Notes: generated by a model not told the origin, from the sequence alone. Shown: positions 42,291 to 53,865, counted from the first letter of the stretch. The stretch: 64,000 nt of DNA from Pseudoips prasinana (GCA_951640165.1 OX621260.1:16758001-16822000); one strand, 5' to 3'. A program made the numbers and translations.

Positions 42291-42880
42291 GTCTTCTCTC
42301 TTGTAGAATGTGCTGTCTCGTATTCAAGATGGCCAATGACGGACGATCGTCTTCTTTGAATTGAAATTATGTTACCTGTTTAAGGTCCGTAACAACGTCG
42401 AAGCAGAGTCGAGGAATCTTAACTCAAATAAATAATATAATATAATATATAGGGACAATGTCGCACAGATCATCCTAGCCCCAAACTAAGCAAAGCTTGT
42501 ACTATGGGTACCAGGCGACGATATACATACTTATATAGATAGATAAATACATAGAAAACATCCATGACTCAGAAACAAATATTCGTGGTCATCACACAAA
42601 TATTTGCACTTACCGGGATTCGAACCCAGGACCACCAGCTTCGTAGGCAGGAGCACAAGTATAATACATAGTACAACACATAGTACAAGCTTTGCTTAGT
42701 TTGGGGCTAGGATGATCTGTGTGACATTGTCCCTATATATTATTATTATTATACTTACAAACTTTCGCGTTTATAATATCAGAAAGATGTCTATGTTTAG
42801 TATCAAGTACCTACAGCTGGATTCGCATAACCGCCTCTTATCAACCACGCTCTCCAGTTCTACCATTTGGCTTAGTGGTT
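42285..42880. repeat. segmental duplication, copy 2
   Basis: Same order of parts as 40885-41455, with small indels such as a repeated CATAGTACAA and a longer TATAGATAGATAAATA in the SINE. It ends just before the LINE B 3' tail at 42901. Confidence 0.8.
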
Positions 42881-42900
42881 CTGGTCTCTTGGTCTAGCTA

Positions 42901-42955
42901 GTCAAAGTCAAAGTCAAAGGTACTTTATTCCGTAAAAATTTTACATTTATGTGCA
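42901..42955 (-). mobile_element. LINE B 3' terminus, separated from its body by LINE A
   Basis: The complement of ACGGAATAAAGT...TTTGAC with three (TTTGAC) units. It matches the very 3' end of the LINE B copy at 14763-15001 and continues, after LINE A, at 48164. Confidence 0.8.
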
Positions 42956-43290
42956 TTTCGGTATCTCGGCTAGTGCAACTCAGACGTGTTACTCTTTTGC
43001 TCTGTAGAGATAATTCAAAAAGGTTGTGAAAAAGTGCTTTGTTTTACATGGGACCTGCATGAAAATATTCGGCTGTGAACGCTCTAAATCACTGTATATT
43101 TTTCTTCCTATAAATAAAGCCCAATTGAGTGAAAAGTGCAATATAGTGCGGTAAAAAAACTGTTAAGATTCGAAACAGTCATTAACGAGTGCAGAAAACA
43201 ACAAAAGACTGGACTTCGACCCCCATAAGGATTGCGATGCTGTAACACAATTGCTACGTTAGAACTGTAATTTTAAAGTTTACAATACGT

Positions 43291-43365
43291 GTCGCCGTGG
43301 TCCAATGCTCTAGCTAGCGGCATGCGATGCTATTGAATGCGAGTTCAAACCTCCGTTTGAGCTTG
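43291..43365 (+). other. tRNA-like segment in LINE A 5' leader
   Basis: TGGTCCAATGCTCTAGC fits an A box (TGGYNNARYG) and GAGTTCAAACCTC resembles a B box, 35 bases apart. It may be a pol III promoter-like relic or a SINE piece. No cloverleaf acceptor stem could be drawn by eye. Confidence 0.35.
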
Positions 43366-43456
43366 ACTTTTTGTGCTTTAATTTTAGTCAACAAAGCGAT
43401 TTCAAACAAGAGAAATAAGAATTAAAGCAAAATTTATCTATAATATTACATAAAAA

Positions 43457-44617
43457 ATGGAAAATATAACTATTCGTAAACAGAAACCACAACGAACACT
43501 ATCTTTGAGTGAAGCATCAAATACTGACGCCAGCCTTTTTGATGCTACTGCTACGAGTCTGCCGAATACATCACTGAGTGATAACCGTAATATATACGAA
43601 CTTAAAGAAAAAATAGACTATTTAACAAATGAGTTAGCCATAGCGCATCAAGAAATTGAAAATTTAAATGTTGAGAACAGCCGACTAAAGAGTGAGTTAT
43701 GCAAAAGTCAAAAGATTACAGACACGTACAAAAACCTTACTTTATCGCCAACCCCACTATCATCAAGGTCAAAACGAAAAAGCAAGGGCCGCTGCTCTAC
43801 TCCTACTAAATTCTACGTACCTTCGAAGCTGAGCACAAACCTTAGTGCTGAGGGGGATATCGACTCTCGCAATCCTACCTTAAAACAAAGCACGAGCTTG
43901 GGAAATAAAAAAGGTCAACCTGACCCGACGTCTCTCCAAAAACAGGACCAGAATGTTTCTACTCAAACGAAAACATCATCAAACCAAATTGATAAGACCG
44001 GAGGTGAAACTAATACTAAAAAGAAGAATAAACTTTGTATATTGACGAATATTGGCTACTTCGGCTCAAGCAAAGGTGTCGAAAACATGTTTGGTAACGA
44101 TTTCAGCTACTGTCGGTATATTTTATCAAACTGTAACTTTACTCAACTTTTGTACAATATTGGAAATAAGTTAATGGATTTTAGTTCGGATGACTACTGT
44201 ATCATTATATTGGGAGGAAATGAATTTAAAAGTTCACGTAGCCAATCAGAGTTAGTAAAATCAATTAGGGAAACTCTTGAAAACATAAAATATACAAATA
44301 TTGTTATTTGTACCCCAACTTACATTTGTGGCATGCCCATATATAACTACAAAGTTGAACTATTTAATAATCTTTTACATCAACATTTTCAGGATATGTC
44401 TAACGCCTTTATTTTCGATACAAATAGTTATTTAGACTTCGATATGTTTTCTTTTAAAACGGGAGTAATCAATGACAACGGCATTAGGATAATCTATAAG
44501 AAAATTCTGGATAATCTTATGATTGACTTGAACTTTTATAAAACACGTAATAATACTGAAATATTAAGAGAGGATACCGGTTACATGGCTGACAGCAATA
44601 CACAGTTTTTTTCTTGA
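43457..44617 (+). CDS. LINE A ORF1 protein, coiled coil plus SGNH-hydrolase-like domain
   Basis: The 386-residue ORF1 is intact. Residues about 48-95 form a leucine-heptad coiled coil (YELKEKIDYLTNELAIAHQE). A basic, Ser/Lys-rich linker follows. Residues about 195-355 look like the esterase-like domain of CR1/L2-type ORF1 proteins: ILTNIGYFGSSKGVENMF at the strand/nucleophile region, YCIIILGGNEF (resembling the GGxNE block) and YICGMPIYNYK near its end. The role is presumed to be RNA or membrane association during retrotransposition. Its stop (TGA, 44615-44617) lies at the beginning of ORF2. No PHD finger was seen. Confidence 0.8.
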   Translation: MENITIRKQKPQRTLSLSEASNTDASLFDATATSLPNTSLSDNRNIYELKEKIDYLTNELAIAHQEIENLNVENSRLKSELCKSQKITDTYKNLTLSPTPLSSRSKRKSKGRCSTPTKFYVPSKLSTNLSAEGDIDSRNPTLKQSTSLGNKKGQPDPTSLQKQDQNVSTQTKTSSNQIDKTGGETNTKKKNKLCILTNIGYFGSSKGVENMFGNDFSYCRYILSNCNFTQLLYNIGNKLMDFSSDDYCIIILGGNEFKSSRSQSELVKSIRETLENIKYTNIVICTPTYICGMPIYNYKVELFNNLLHQHFQDMSNAFIFDTNSYLDFDMFSFKTGVINDNGIRIIYKKILDNLMIDLNFYKTRNNTEILREDTGYMADSNTQFFS

Positions 44618-47600
44618 ATAATGATAATTGTCAAGGTAATATTTCTTCTCTTATTATTTACCATCAAAATGTATGCGGAATGAACAGTAAAATTGACGAC
44701 CTACAGATTTATCTTAGTGGGATGTCAGAGGAAGTAAATTTTATATGTATAAGTGAACACTTTTTAAATGAGTTGTCAGTGAAACAGTTTAATTTCCCTA
44801 ATTATAAACTGGGACTATACTAGAATAAACAAAAAAAGAGGAGGAACCCTAATTTTGACAAAAAATGATAGAAATGTACAAGAAATAGATGTTTGTAAGC
44901 AGTTATACAAAGTTGATAGCTTTGAAGTGTGTGGAGTTAGAGATATAGAGACAAACCTATACATTTTTTGTTGCTACAGAACTCCTGTAAATAGTAATTA
45001 TGATTGTTTTATGGAAAGACTGGAAAAAATACTACACTATTGTTTTAATAGAAAATGTGTAATATGTGGCGATTTTAATATCAATATGTTGAAAAATGAT
45101 GAGAAAAGTAAAGGCTTTTCGACTCTGCTAACATGCTATAATTTCCGGTGTTTGGTGAATTGTCCAACATTTCGAAGAAATAGTTCCGAATCATGTCTTG
45201 ATAATATCCTCACTAACATACCTGAAAATGATCTGAGTAATTTATTAGTTGATCATAATGGGATTTCAGATGGACATGCGGCTCTCCTCTGTACTGTTCT
45301 TTTAGAGAAGGTATATATTAAACAAAATCAAGCGCAGTTTATACTAGTTAACAAAATAATTTACAACGATAGAAACAGGGCAAAATACAGGGAAAATTTA
45401 CTCAAACAAAACTGGTCTACAGATATCAATAAAATAAATAAATAAAATAAATAAAAAAGGTTTTTATTCACGTAGACTTCAAAAAAGCGCTTGTAAATAG
45501 TCAGAACATGTTTGTAGTATTATAGTTGTATACATTATTATTTCTAGTAACATAGATATTAGGTACACATGTATTGATAGTATTAAAACATTAATAAAAT
45601 TTATTTTATAACAGCAATGATATTTAGCTAGCTCGAATCAAGTTATTGTCAAGAGATTATGTTTAAGTTTAATTATCTAGTTTAAGTCTAATTATCTAGT
45701 TTAAGTCTAATATTTGTGATACATATTGGCAATGGTTCTGTCTATATTAAGGTGATATTATTATGACGGACCTTGTGTTAATAACGACGGTCGCCCCAAC
45801 TGAGAAGACCCAGCGAAACAAACTCAGCGGGTGTCTCTACTACCGGTTTCAACACGGCCCAGTTGAGACGCTCCGGCGAAACATACTTTACTTATACTTT
45901 TGTACACTATAATACTTTTGTACAACAATTTAATCAAGTGCATGCAACGTCATTCGAATGCAAAAAAATCAAAACTAACATGAATAAGGCAAACAGTTCT
46001 TCATGGATTACAAAAGGCATCAAAGTATCCAGCAAATTTAAAAGATTTCTTAATACTATCAATAAACAAAGTTGTGATCAAACTATCCTGGATTATCGTG
46101 ATAAGTATGTGAGTACATACAGAAAAATAATTAGGTGTGCAAAAAGGTTAGATGTGAGAAGGAAAATGGAAAACACTTCTAACTCTAGTAAACTTATTTG
46201 GAAAATTGTTAACCATCATCGAAGTTACCAAAAAAGAAAATCCCTCAACAATCCAATAACCAAAATTAATGATTTGGCCACAAATAATCCGGTACGAATA
46301 GCTAACATTTTTGCTGATATATTTCAAAATAAATCTCAACTAAAATCTTTCGATCCAGAACTGGCCAAAATGTATCTTGTTGAAAATGTTAAAAGGGTTG
46401 AAACTGATATGATATTTGATGAAGTCTTACCAGTAGAGGTGTATAATATGGTAAAAAATATGGATAGCAAGTCCTCTTTTGGGTACGACAATATTCCACT
46501 AACCATAATTAAAGAAAATATTGATATCCTTACCTGTCCTCTAACAAGCTTCTTTAATAACTGCATCAGTTCTGGAGTTTTTCCCGAACAGTTCAAAGTT
46601 GCTAGAATATTACCAATATTTAAAAAAGGCAAAATGACTGATCCAGTCAACTATAGGCCGATTTCTTTATTACCGGTTTTGTCAAAATTATTAGAACGTA
46701 TGATGAAGGACAGACTTGTTTAACATCTAAACGCTAACAAAATATTGAATGCTGCTCAGTTTGGTTATCAAAAATCTATATGTACAGCGGATGCAATCGA
46801 CTCTCTATTAGAAGAGGTCCTAACAAATCTTAATAATAGACAAATGGTTGCAGGGCTTTTCCTGGATCTAAGCTCTGCTTTCGACACAGTAGATCATAAT
46901 ATAGTACTGACAAAATTGGAACGTTACGGTATTAGAAATGCAAATTTACAGTTGTTTAAGTCATATCTACAGGATAGAAAACAGTTTGTTGAGATGAAAT
47001 CAATGATTGAAAACGAGCAAAAAGCCTTCAAATCAGACATCAAAGATATAAACCGCGGTGTACCACAAGGCTCAGTTTTGGGACCAATATTTTTTGTTAT
47101 CTTTTTGAATGATTTGTCGGCTTTCATAGCAAATCACGCTCCAGAAGCTAAACTAGTAATTTTCGCTGACGATACAAATGCAATCATTGCCGAAAAAACT
47201 ATACAACGGCTAGAAGACAAAATACGGGAAATATACGAGTCGTTTGAAAAATAGTTTGGTGTTAATAATCTAATTTTGAATTCAAACAAGACGAAATGCC
47301 TACTATTCAAGTCAACAGCTAAAAATACGAATAGAATGCAGGTAATGTCTCATGGAAACAAAATTGAAATTGTGGAAAACGTCAAATTTCTAGGAGTAGA
47401 AATAGATGCCCTGTTGAACTGCAAACAAGAAGTGTCTTCCATAGTAAACACAGTAAGTTCTGCTTGTTATGCAATCAGGAGTTTGAGAGATGTCATTTCT
47501 GTTACTCAACTTAAGATGGTTTATTTCTCGCTAGTTGAATCAAAGTTACGTTACAGCATTCAATTTTGGGGAAATAGTTATCAGTACAACATAAATGCAG

Positions 47601-47998
47601 CTTTTGTCATACAAAAAAGAGCCATAAGAACAATAGTGCGCATCAAACAGATAGAATCTTGTAGAGAACATTTCATCAGATTAGAAATATTAACAATACC
47701 CTGCCTTTATATCTTTATAGTCCTAACTAATCTTATTAAACATTTATCAAAATATGAATCGGAATCGGACAGAGAAACAAGATTAAATAGTCGCAGGAAA
47801 GACCTCACAAAGGCGATTCAACCGAACCTGAATGTGGTACAACATAGCGCTGGAGTACAAGCTATCACATTATTCAACAAATTGCCTCTAGAGTTTAAAA
47901 CTATAATAGATGCAAATATTTTTAGCAATAAGCTTAAAGCATTTTTGTTGAAAAAAGGTTACTATAGCATTTCAGAGTACACTGAAGATAAAAAATAG
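44614..47998 (+). pseudogene. LINE A ORF2: endonuclease and reverse transcriptase, interrupted
   Basis: The endonuclease begins with YHQNVCGMNSKIDDLQ and FICISEHFL, shifts frame near 44820-44850, then continues with VICGDFNINML (about 45057) and ISDGHAALL (about 45260). A 450-bp repeat K insertion in opposite orientation (45437-45887) follows. The reverse transcriptase continues in the same frame with YRPISLLPVLSKLLER, a TAA (46721-46723), FGYQKS, LFLDLSSAFDTVDH, GVPQGSVLGP, FADDTN (FADD at 47162-47173), a TAG (47252-47254) and the thumb with IQKRAIRTIV and YYSISEYTEDKK. The endonuclease block reads SDGHAA where SDH is usual. No RNase H. Inactive by at least four lesions, although the catalytic FADD is kept. 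Confidence 0.88.
45437..45887 (-). mobile_element. repeat K nested in LINE A ORF2
   Basis: It is the complement of 59041-59500: an (AAATA)n tail complement at 45437-45465, GCGCTTGTAAATAGTCAGAAC, and the GAGACGCTCCGGCGAAACATAC end. It splits LINE A codons, with the reading frame resuming in phase near 45890. Confidence 0.8.
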
Positions 47999-48163
47999 TT
48001 TTAAAATGATTGATTTATGTTTTTTTTTGTTATTTATTATTATCATTTCTAATTTGCTATTTTGGTTGTCTTGTTAAAATATATTTTAGTTGTAAGTCTT
48101 ATTTATATTTATATTTTCAACACAAATGTAAATTTGTTCAGAAATAAATGTCTTATGTCTTAA

Positions 48164-51100
48164 TCGTCATATTTTTTTACCCTACCGTGCAGTGCATGAC
48201 GTGGCAGCTACTGAGAAACACTGCCAGAAAACTCAGTAGGAATCCTTTTTTAAAATAAAATATACTTAAGATTAATTACAATCATGTGTGTTGACTCAGA
48301 ACAACTCAATCCCAAGCACTTTTATCACTTAAGTAATCAGAAATTTTGTAATATGCTCTGCTACACAATTTGGCTTTAATAATTCTTTTAAACTTATTCG
48401 TAGACAATTCTCTAATATCATTGGGAAGTTTGTTATAGAATCTTATACATTGCCCCATAAAAGAGTTACTTATTTTGTGGAGACGGGTAGTATGTAATAT
48501 GAGATTATTCTTATATCTAGTATTTACATTATGTGTATCGCTCCTTTTACAGAAGGTATCGATATTTTTATGCACATATAGTAAGTTTTCATATATATAC
48601 TGAGATGGTACAGTTAGAATGTTGACCTCTTTGAACTTTTCTCTTAGAGACACTCTCGGGCCAAGATTATAGATAGCTCTTACAGCTCTTTTTTGCAATA
48701 TAAATATGGTGTTAATGTCAGCAGAGCTACCCCAGAGAAGAATTCCATAGGACATTACACCATGAAAATAACTGAAATAAACCATTCTAGCTGTGTCAAC
48801 ATCAGTCAGCCGTCTAATAGTTTTTACTGCATATGCTGCAGAACTTAATTTGCCGGACAGTTTTTCTATTTGTGGGCTCCATTGTAGCTTTGAGTCAATA
48901 GTGATACCCAAGAACACAGTTGATTCAACAGGGTCCAACCTAGCTCCATTAAGTTGTACATTGGTTGTCGCCTGTTTCACATTCAGTGTAGTGAATTTAA
49001 TGACTTTAGTTTTCTTATCATTAAGCACAAGATTATTGGCATTAAACCAATGAACAACTTTAGAGATTGCATCATTAACATCGTCAAAATTGCTTAATTG
49101 TTGGTTTATTTTGAACGTCAGGGAAGTATCATCTGCAAACAACACAATCTCATGCTTATCCCTTACATAGTAAGGTAAGTCATTTATATAAATTAAAAAC
49201 AAAAATGGACTAAGAATTGACCCCTGTGGGACGCCCATTACCACTGGAGATCCCGGAGATATTTTACCGTTTATTTCGACCTTCTGAATTCTATTGCCTA
49301 AGTAAGAAGTCAGAAGTTCGAGAGCCTTGTTCCTAATACCGTAGTGGTGTAATTTTCTGACCAGAGTATCATGATGAACGCAATCGAACGCTTTGGACAA
49401 ATCGCAAAAGATACCTAATGCATCTTGCGAGTCTTCCCACGCCGCGAATATACTTTTTAATAAGTTGACCCCTGCATCTATGGTTGAACAACCCTTTGTG
49501 AATCCAAACTGTTTCCGGTGTAGTAAATTATGTATATTAAAGTGTCTGAGCAGCTGGCTAAGCATAAGCTTTTCAAATATTTTACTAAGTGTGGGCAGCA
49601 CGGAAACAGGTCGAAAATTTGATGGGTCTGAAGTATCACCAGCTTTAAACAACGGAATGACTTTACTATACTTCATCAAGTCAGGAAATACACCTGATGC
49701 AACACAGCAATTGAACACAGTAGCTAAGTGTGGGGCGATTATAGTAATAATTGATGAAACAGTCTTAACAGATAGACCCCACAGATCCTTGGTGTTTTTC
49801 ATATTAATACTCTTGAAAGCATTTAAAATATCTTTAGGGCTAACCACCGAAAATTCAAAAACTGTGTCACACGACCCTACGCTTTGCTTGAGTATCTGCT
49901 CAGCAGATGTAGAAGAACATGAAAGAGAGTTAGTAATTATGACTGGAATATTCGAAAAATATTTTTCAAACTCAGTCGCAATCTCCAAATCGCCTTTAAT
50001 ATCTATGTTGTTTGTTACTAAGTTAAAATCACGACTACGTATTTTTGTTTTACCTGTCTCAGCATTAATTATCTTCCAAGTAGTTTTGATTATATTTGTA
50101 GAAGATTTAAGTATATTTTTTATGTGCAAAGATTTGGCAGCGGTACAGGCTCGTCTAAATGTTTTGGCATATTGTTTCACATATTCTTGAAAAGCTGTAT
50201 TATGAGTATGGGATCTTTCTTCATACAATTCATACAACCGATTCCGACTTTTATAGATGCTTGGAGTTGCCCAATCACTGAATACCAGACGGTCACTTAC
50301 AGACAGTTGTTTGGGTGTAAATATTGTGCAGAACTCATCATTAATCAAATTGAATAAAGAGTTGTACAAGTGATCCGGATTATCATGATAGGGCAGCCAT
50401 GCTATTTGTTTTACTATATTACATTTAAATTTTTCTAAGCGGTTTTCACTAAATGGAATATAGCTTATAAGTTTTCTTTTAATTTTTGGAGCATTTGAAT
50501 AAGTTACCAACTGACCTGAATGATCTGACTGAATTTTATTGATTATTGATTTAAATAAAGGTTTTACAGTGCTAAATATATTATCAATGCATGTAGCACT
50601 TGTAGCAGTAACTCTAGTTGGTTCTGAAAAATTGTGATATAAATTATAGGATTTAAACAAATTTAATAAATTGCAACTTATTGTGCTTTTCTCCAAAATG
50701 TTTATATTAAAATCTCCACAAATGATAACTGTTTTATGGCTGTTAGATAATTTATTTAATGCATCCTCCATAATATCTGAAAAAGTATCAAATGGCGCAC
50801 AAGGAGGTTTGTAAAGACTCAAAACAATAAATTGCTCCAACTCAACACATGAAATCTCTACAACTCGCTCAACAGAGAGGCTCACAACATCACTTCTTTC
50901 TTTAAACTTTAACAACTTATTTATTAGAATTAGAGAGCCACGATGAATATATTTTTCCCTGATGAACGAGCTTACAACCTGGGGATTATTGAAGCTGAAA
51001 ATGAATTGATGGAGTTTTAATCAGTGCTCAGTTAAACATAAAATATCTATATTGTTGCAATTCAAAAACAGCTCCAATTCTAGCTCTTTTCCCATCAAAC

Positions 51101-51296
51101 CTTGAATATTTTGGTGCACCAGGTTAATACAATTTTTTTTAGTATATTTATTGACTTTATCATGTATGTTTGATGGGTTCACATTTGTTTTTATTACACT
51201 ACGTGGATCTGTCTTCCCACTTAAACTCACATTAAAACCATGACCAGAATTTGGTATTATGCAAGAGAAATCCTCTATTGTCACACTATTTAATTA
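48164..51296 (-). mobile_element. LINE B (CR1/Jockey-group), main body, minus strand
   Basis: It contains ORF2 with one stop, plus the 3' UTR, whose last ~55 bp lie beyond LINE A at 42901-42955. The 5' end is truncated at about 51296 in the leader or at the start of ORF2, so ORF1 is missing. A second, heavily truncated copy is at 14763-15001. Confidence 0.85.
48306..51284 (-). pseudogene. LINE B ORF2: endonuclease and reverse transcriptase, one nonsense codon
   Basis: Reading from 51284, the frame gives CINLVHQNIQGLMGKELELE and DILCLTEH, then TGA (51019-51021) where a Trp is usual. It runs on unbroken to 48306 for about another 900 codons. The endonuclease shows GDFNINIL and SDHSGQL (residues 67-74 and 130-136 counted from the Met at 50915). 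The reverse transcriptase has FRPVSVLPTLSKIFEKL, QFGFTKG, FCDLSKAFDCVHH, GVPQGSILSPFL and the catalytic FADD at 593-596. The thumb has LQKRAVRAIYNLG, and the C-terminus FYNKLPND...YYKISDYLSDKSAWD. No RNase H. With a single stop and a full RT domain, it is young. Confidence 0.9.
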
Positions 51297-51722
51297 GTGG
51301 TTAGTGACCTTGGTTATTGCGTCAGATGTCGTGGGTTCGATTCGCGGGACCCTTTGTGTGATGAACATGATTATTTGTTCCGTGTCTGGGTAGGGTTGCC
51401 AGGCCATAAATGCAAATGCCGGACTGCGCACTATATAAGGCCTGACATCTTATCCTAAAACATATTGCTTTTGCAACTGGGCAGTTGAAAAAAGTATTTA
51501 TACGTGATGTAAAGTGAGAATGAGATCGAAGATGGAGTGTGTGCCAGATATATGCATATTCATCCCATCGTCGTACGAATCGCCACTCTAACAAAAAGCC
51601 TGACAAAAGCCGGACAGGCCAAACACGTACATATTTGGCCGGACGCGACCGCAAAAAGCCAAACATGTCCGGTTAAAGCCGGACACCTGGCAAGCCTATG
51701 TCTGGGTGTAAAATATTTATAA
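51297..51722 (+). repeat. tRNA-derived SINE (family E type), split by a hAT MITE
   Basis: 51297-51390 has the head (TAGTGGTTAGTGACC, B box GGGTTCGATTCGC) and body to GTGTCTGGG. 51699-51722 repeats TGTCTGGG and continues GTGTAAAATATT. The repeated TGTCTGGG is the MITE's duplication. Confidence 0.7.
51391..51698. mobile_element. hAT-type MITE
   Basis: 308 bp with ends TAGGGTTGCCAGG and CCTGGCAAGCCTA and an exact 8-bp duplication TGTCTGGG (51383-51390, 51699-51706). GCCGGAC/AAGCC-type motifs are repeated near the right end. No coding region survives; the frames over it are not supported. Confidence 0.85.
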
Positions 51723-51898
51723 CTAGCTGTGCCCGCGGTTTTACCCGCGTTAAACTTTATAAATGATAGCCGATGTGTTTATCCAAGGTGTAAGCTATCT
51801 CCATACCAAATTTTATTAAAATCGCTCCAGCCGTTTAGACGTAAAGATATAACAAACATAGACACTCACACACTTTCGCCTTTATAATATTAATGTGA
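51723..51898 (-). mobile_element. non-autonomous Helitron, minus strand
   Basis: On the minus strand it ends GCACAGCTAG before T. The other end is TC before ACATTAATATTATAAAGG. It directly adjoins the SINE fragment at 51722. Confidence 0.7.
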
Positions 51899-52125
51899 TC
51901 CTGGGACATAATATCCTGGGGCATTATTCACAAACGGCCATCTGAACTCAAACTAAAAAGACCTTGTATTATGGAAACCAGATTACTGATATTCTACATA
52001 TAGCACTTTTCTTTTGTAAATACGTACTTAAAATATTATTGCACCCAGTCTCAGGACAAAAATCTGTCCTGGGTGGGAATCGAACCAACGACTCGCGGCG
52101 TGAAAGGCAAGTATCTAAAACTGGT
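51899..52125 (-). repeat. SINE-C, minus strand
   Basis: GGACATAATATCCTGG, GGCCATCTGAACTCAAACTAA and the B-box complement GGGAATCGAACCAACGAC. It is a diverged copy of 53866-54120. Confidence 0.7.
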
Positions 52126-52126
52126 T

Positions 52127-52345
52127 GATAAATTGTTGTTATCGCAAGGGTAGTGGTGGTGGCCCTAGTGTCAGAGTTGTTCAAGCCGCCCAGTAGGCCT
52201 CTGACATGGCTTAACGACTGTTGTCTAATGACTACAACCGGGACAGACAGTTTAACGTGCCCTCCGAAGCATCCCCATCTATGGACTGACAGTGAGCCTA
52301 GTTGCTTAACCTCGCCGATCACTTACGAACCGGTGAGAGAATCTT
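52127..52345 (-). repeat. 5S-rRNA-derived SINE, minus strand
   Basis: The complement contains GTAAGTGATCGGCGAGGTTAAG and GTCAGTCCATAGATGGGGA, as in 11461-11520, and the same body (CAAGCCGCCCAGTAGGCCT). Two copies in opposite orientation with a shared non-5S body show that this is a dispersed family. Confidence 0.7.
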
Positions 52346-52360
52346 CTCATCATTACAGCT

Positions 52361-52990
52361 GAAAAACCGTCCAAGTGCGAGTCGGACTCGCCATGAAGGG
52401 TTCCGTAGCAGCAAGTATTTCAGTTGATTAAATGAAAACTAAATTGCGGTTTACGATTTATGACGTATTAAAAAAAACTACTTACTAGATCTCGTTAGAA
52501 CCAATTTTCGGTGGAAGTTTGCATGGCAATGTACATCATATTATTATTATTATTTTTAGTTTTATCATTCTCTTACTTTAGAAGTTACAGGGGTGGGGGG
52601 CGGGGGACACTCATTTTACCATTTTGGAAGTGTCTCTCGCGCAAACTATTCAGTTTAGAAAAAAAATTATATTAGAAACCTCAATATCATTTTTGAAGAC
52701 CTATCCATAGATATACCACATTTATGGGTACGATGAAAAAAAAAATTACGTTTCAGTTCGATGTATGGGGAACCCCGATAATTGTTGTTCTTTTTCTATT
52801 TTTGTGTGAAAATCTTAATGCGGTTCACATAATACATCTAATTACCAAGTTTCAACAGTACAGCTCTTATAGTTTCGGAAAAAAGTGGCTGTGACATACG
52901 GATGGAGAGACAGACAGTCAGACAGACAGTCAGACATGACGAATCTATAAGGTTCCGTTTTTTGCCGTTTGGCTACGGAACCCTAAAAAG
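52361..52990 (+). repeat. repeat E, long form
   Basis: AAACCGTCCAAGTGCGAGTCG through GGCTACGGAACCCTAAAAAG, collinear with 31222-31837. It includes a GGGGTGGGGGGCGGGGG block at about 52590-52607 that the other copy lacks. Confidence 0.7.
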
Positions 52991-53180
52991 TCCACTGCTG
53001 GACAAGGCTCCCCTGAGAATCATCTTGGGGATATGCCACGCCACGCTTGGCAGACGGGTTGGCGATCGTAGTAAGATGGTCATAGTACTCAGAAGGAAGC
53101 TGCTTCTTCGCTCCCCACGGCATGAGAAGATGGGATGATGATATTCTGATATTCTCCGCCATCACCACACAGCAAAGCAT
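52991..53180 (+). repeat. repeat G
   Basis: TCCACTGCTGGACAAGGCTCC and CGCTTGGCAGACGGGTTGGC match 29845-30005. A GATGATGATATTCTG tail-like end follows. Confidence 0.5.
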
Positions 53181-53194
53181 CTAGCTACGATCAT

Positions 53195-53641
53195 AAAAAC
53201 CGGCCAAGTGCGAGTCGGACTCGCGCACGAAGGGTTCCGTACCATTATCTATATAAGCGAGCAAAAAATTCACGTTTGTCCATACAACAAACGTGAATTT
53301 TGGAGCCCTCTCCGCGCATGTCACTTATAGATATTTCTTATATCTTATATATTTCTTATTTTATCAGTAAAATATAAATATTTGCACTAATCACACGTTA
53401 GTTCCATAAAAAAAAGTAGAAATACACCTCATCGCGCTGATCAAGCCCCCTTATTAAATATTTATTTTATTTTGTAGTTTAGTATTTTTTGTTATAGAAT
53501 TAACAGGAATACATCATCTGTGAAAATTTCAACTGTCTAACTATCACGGTTCATGAGATGCAGCCTGGTGACAGACGGACAAACAGCGAAGTCTTAGTAG
53601 TAGGGTCCCGTTTTACCCTTTGGGTACGGAACCCTAAAAAG
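53195..53641 (+). repeat. repeat E, short form
   Basis: Best copy of the short form: CCGGCCAAGTGCGAGTCGG start, an inner hairpin CACGTTTGTCC...CAAACGTGAATTTTGG near 53271-53300, and the GGGTACGGAACCCTAAAAAG end. Confidence 0.75.
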
Positions 53642-53865
53642 TATCTATGTGTCTTTGTAGAGTGTTTATCAAATATACTTTCTTTTTTTCGCAAGACTTA
53701 GTTAATTATAATAAATAGATAGATAGTGAGATATTTATTGACATTATAATTAGATCATATTTACAGGCTTTTTATCAGTCGTGAGCTCGTCTTGACAAGT
53801 ATTGATCATTTCTATGGCTTAAGTAAAGTCAAGTGAACTCATGTAGATATTACGGGCCTGTCAGC
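53642..53865. other. no feature recognised
   Basis: AT-rich spacer. Confidence 0.4.

Larger units (their letters stand above)
42956..48163 (+). mobile_element. LINE A (CR1-like), inserted in LINE B
   Basis: A nearly full-length non-LTR element: a 500-bp 5' leader, ORF1, ORF2 and a 3' UTR ending ...AATAAATGTCTTATGTCTTA with no long poly(A). It lies in the opposite orientation to LINE B and separates 42955 from 48164, which are contiguous in the copy at 14940-14960 apart from a few bases. Little or no target duplication is visible, as is common for CR1-type LINEs. Confidence 0.85.
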
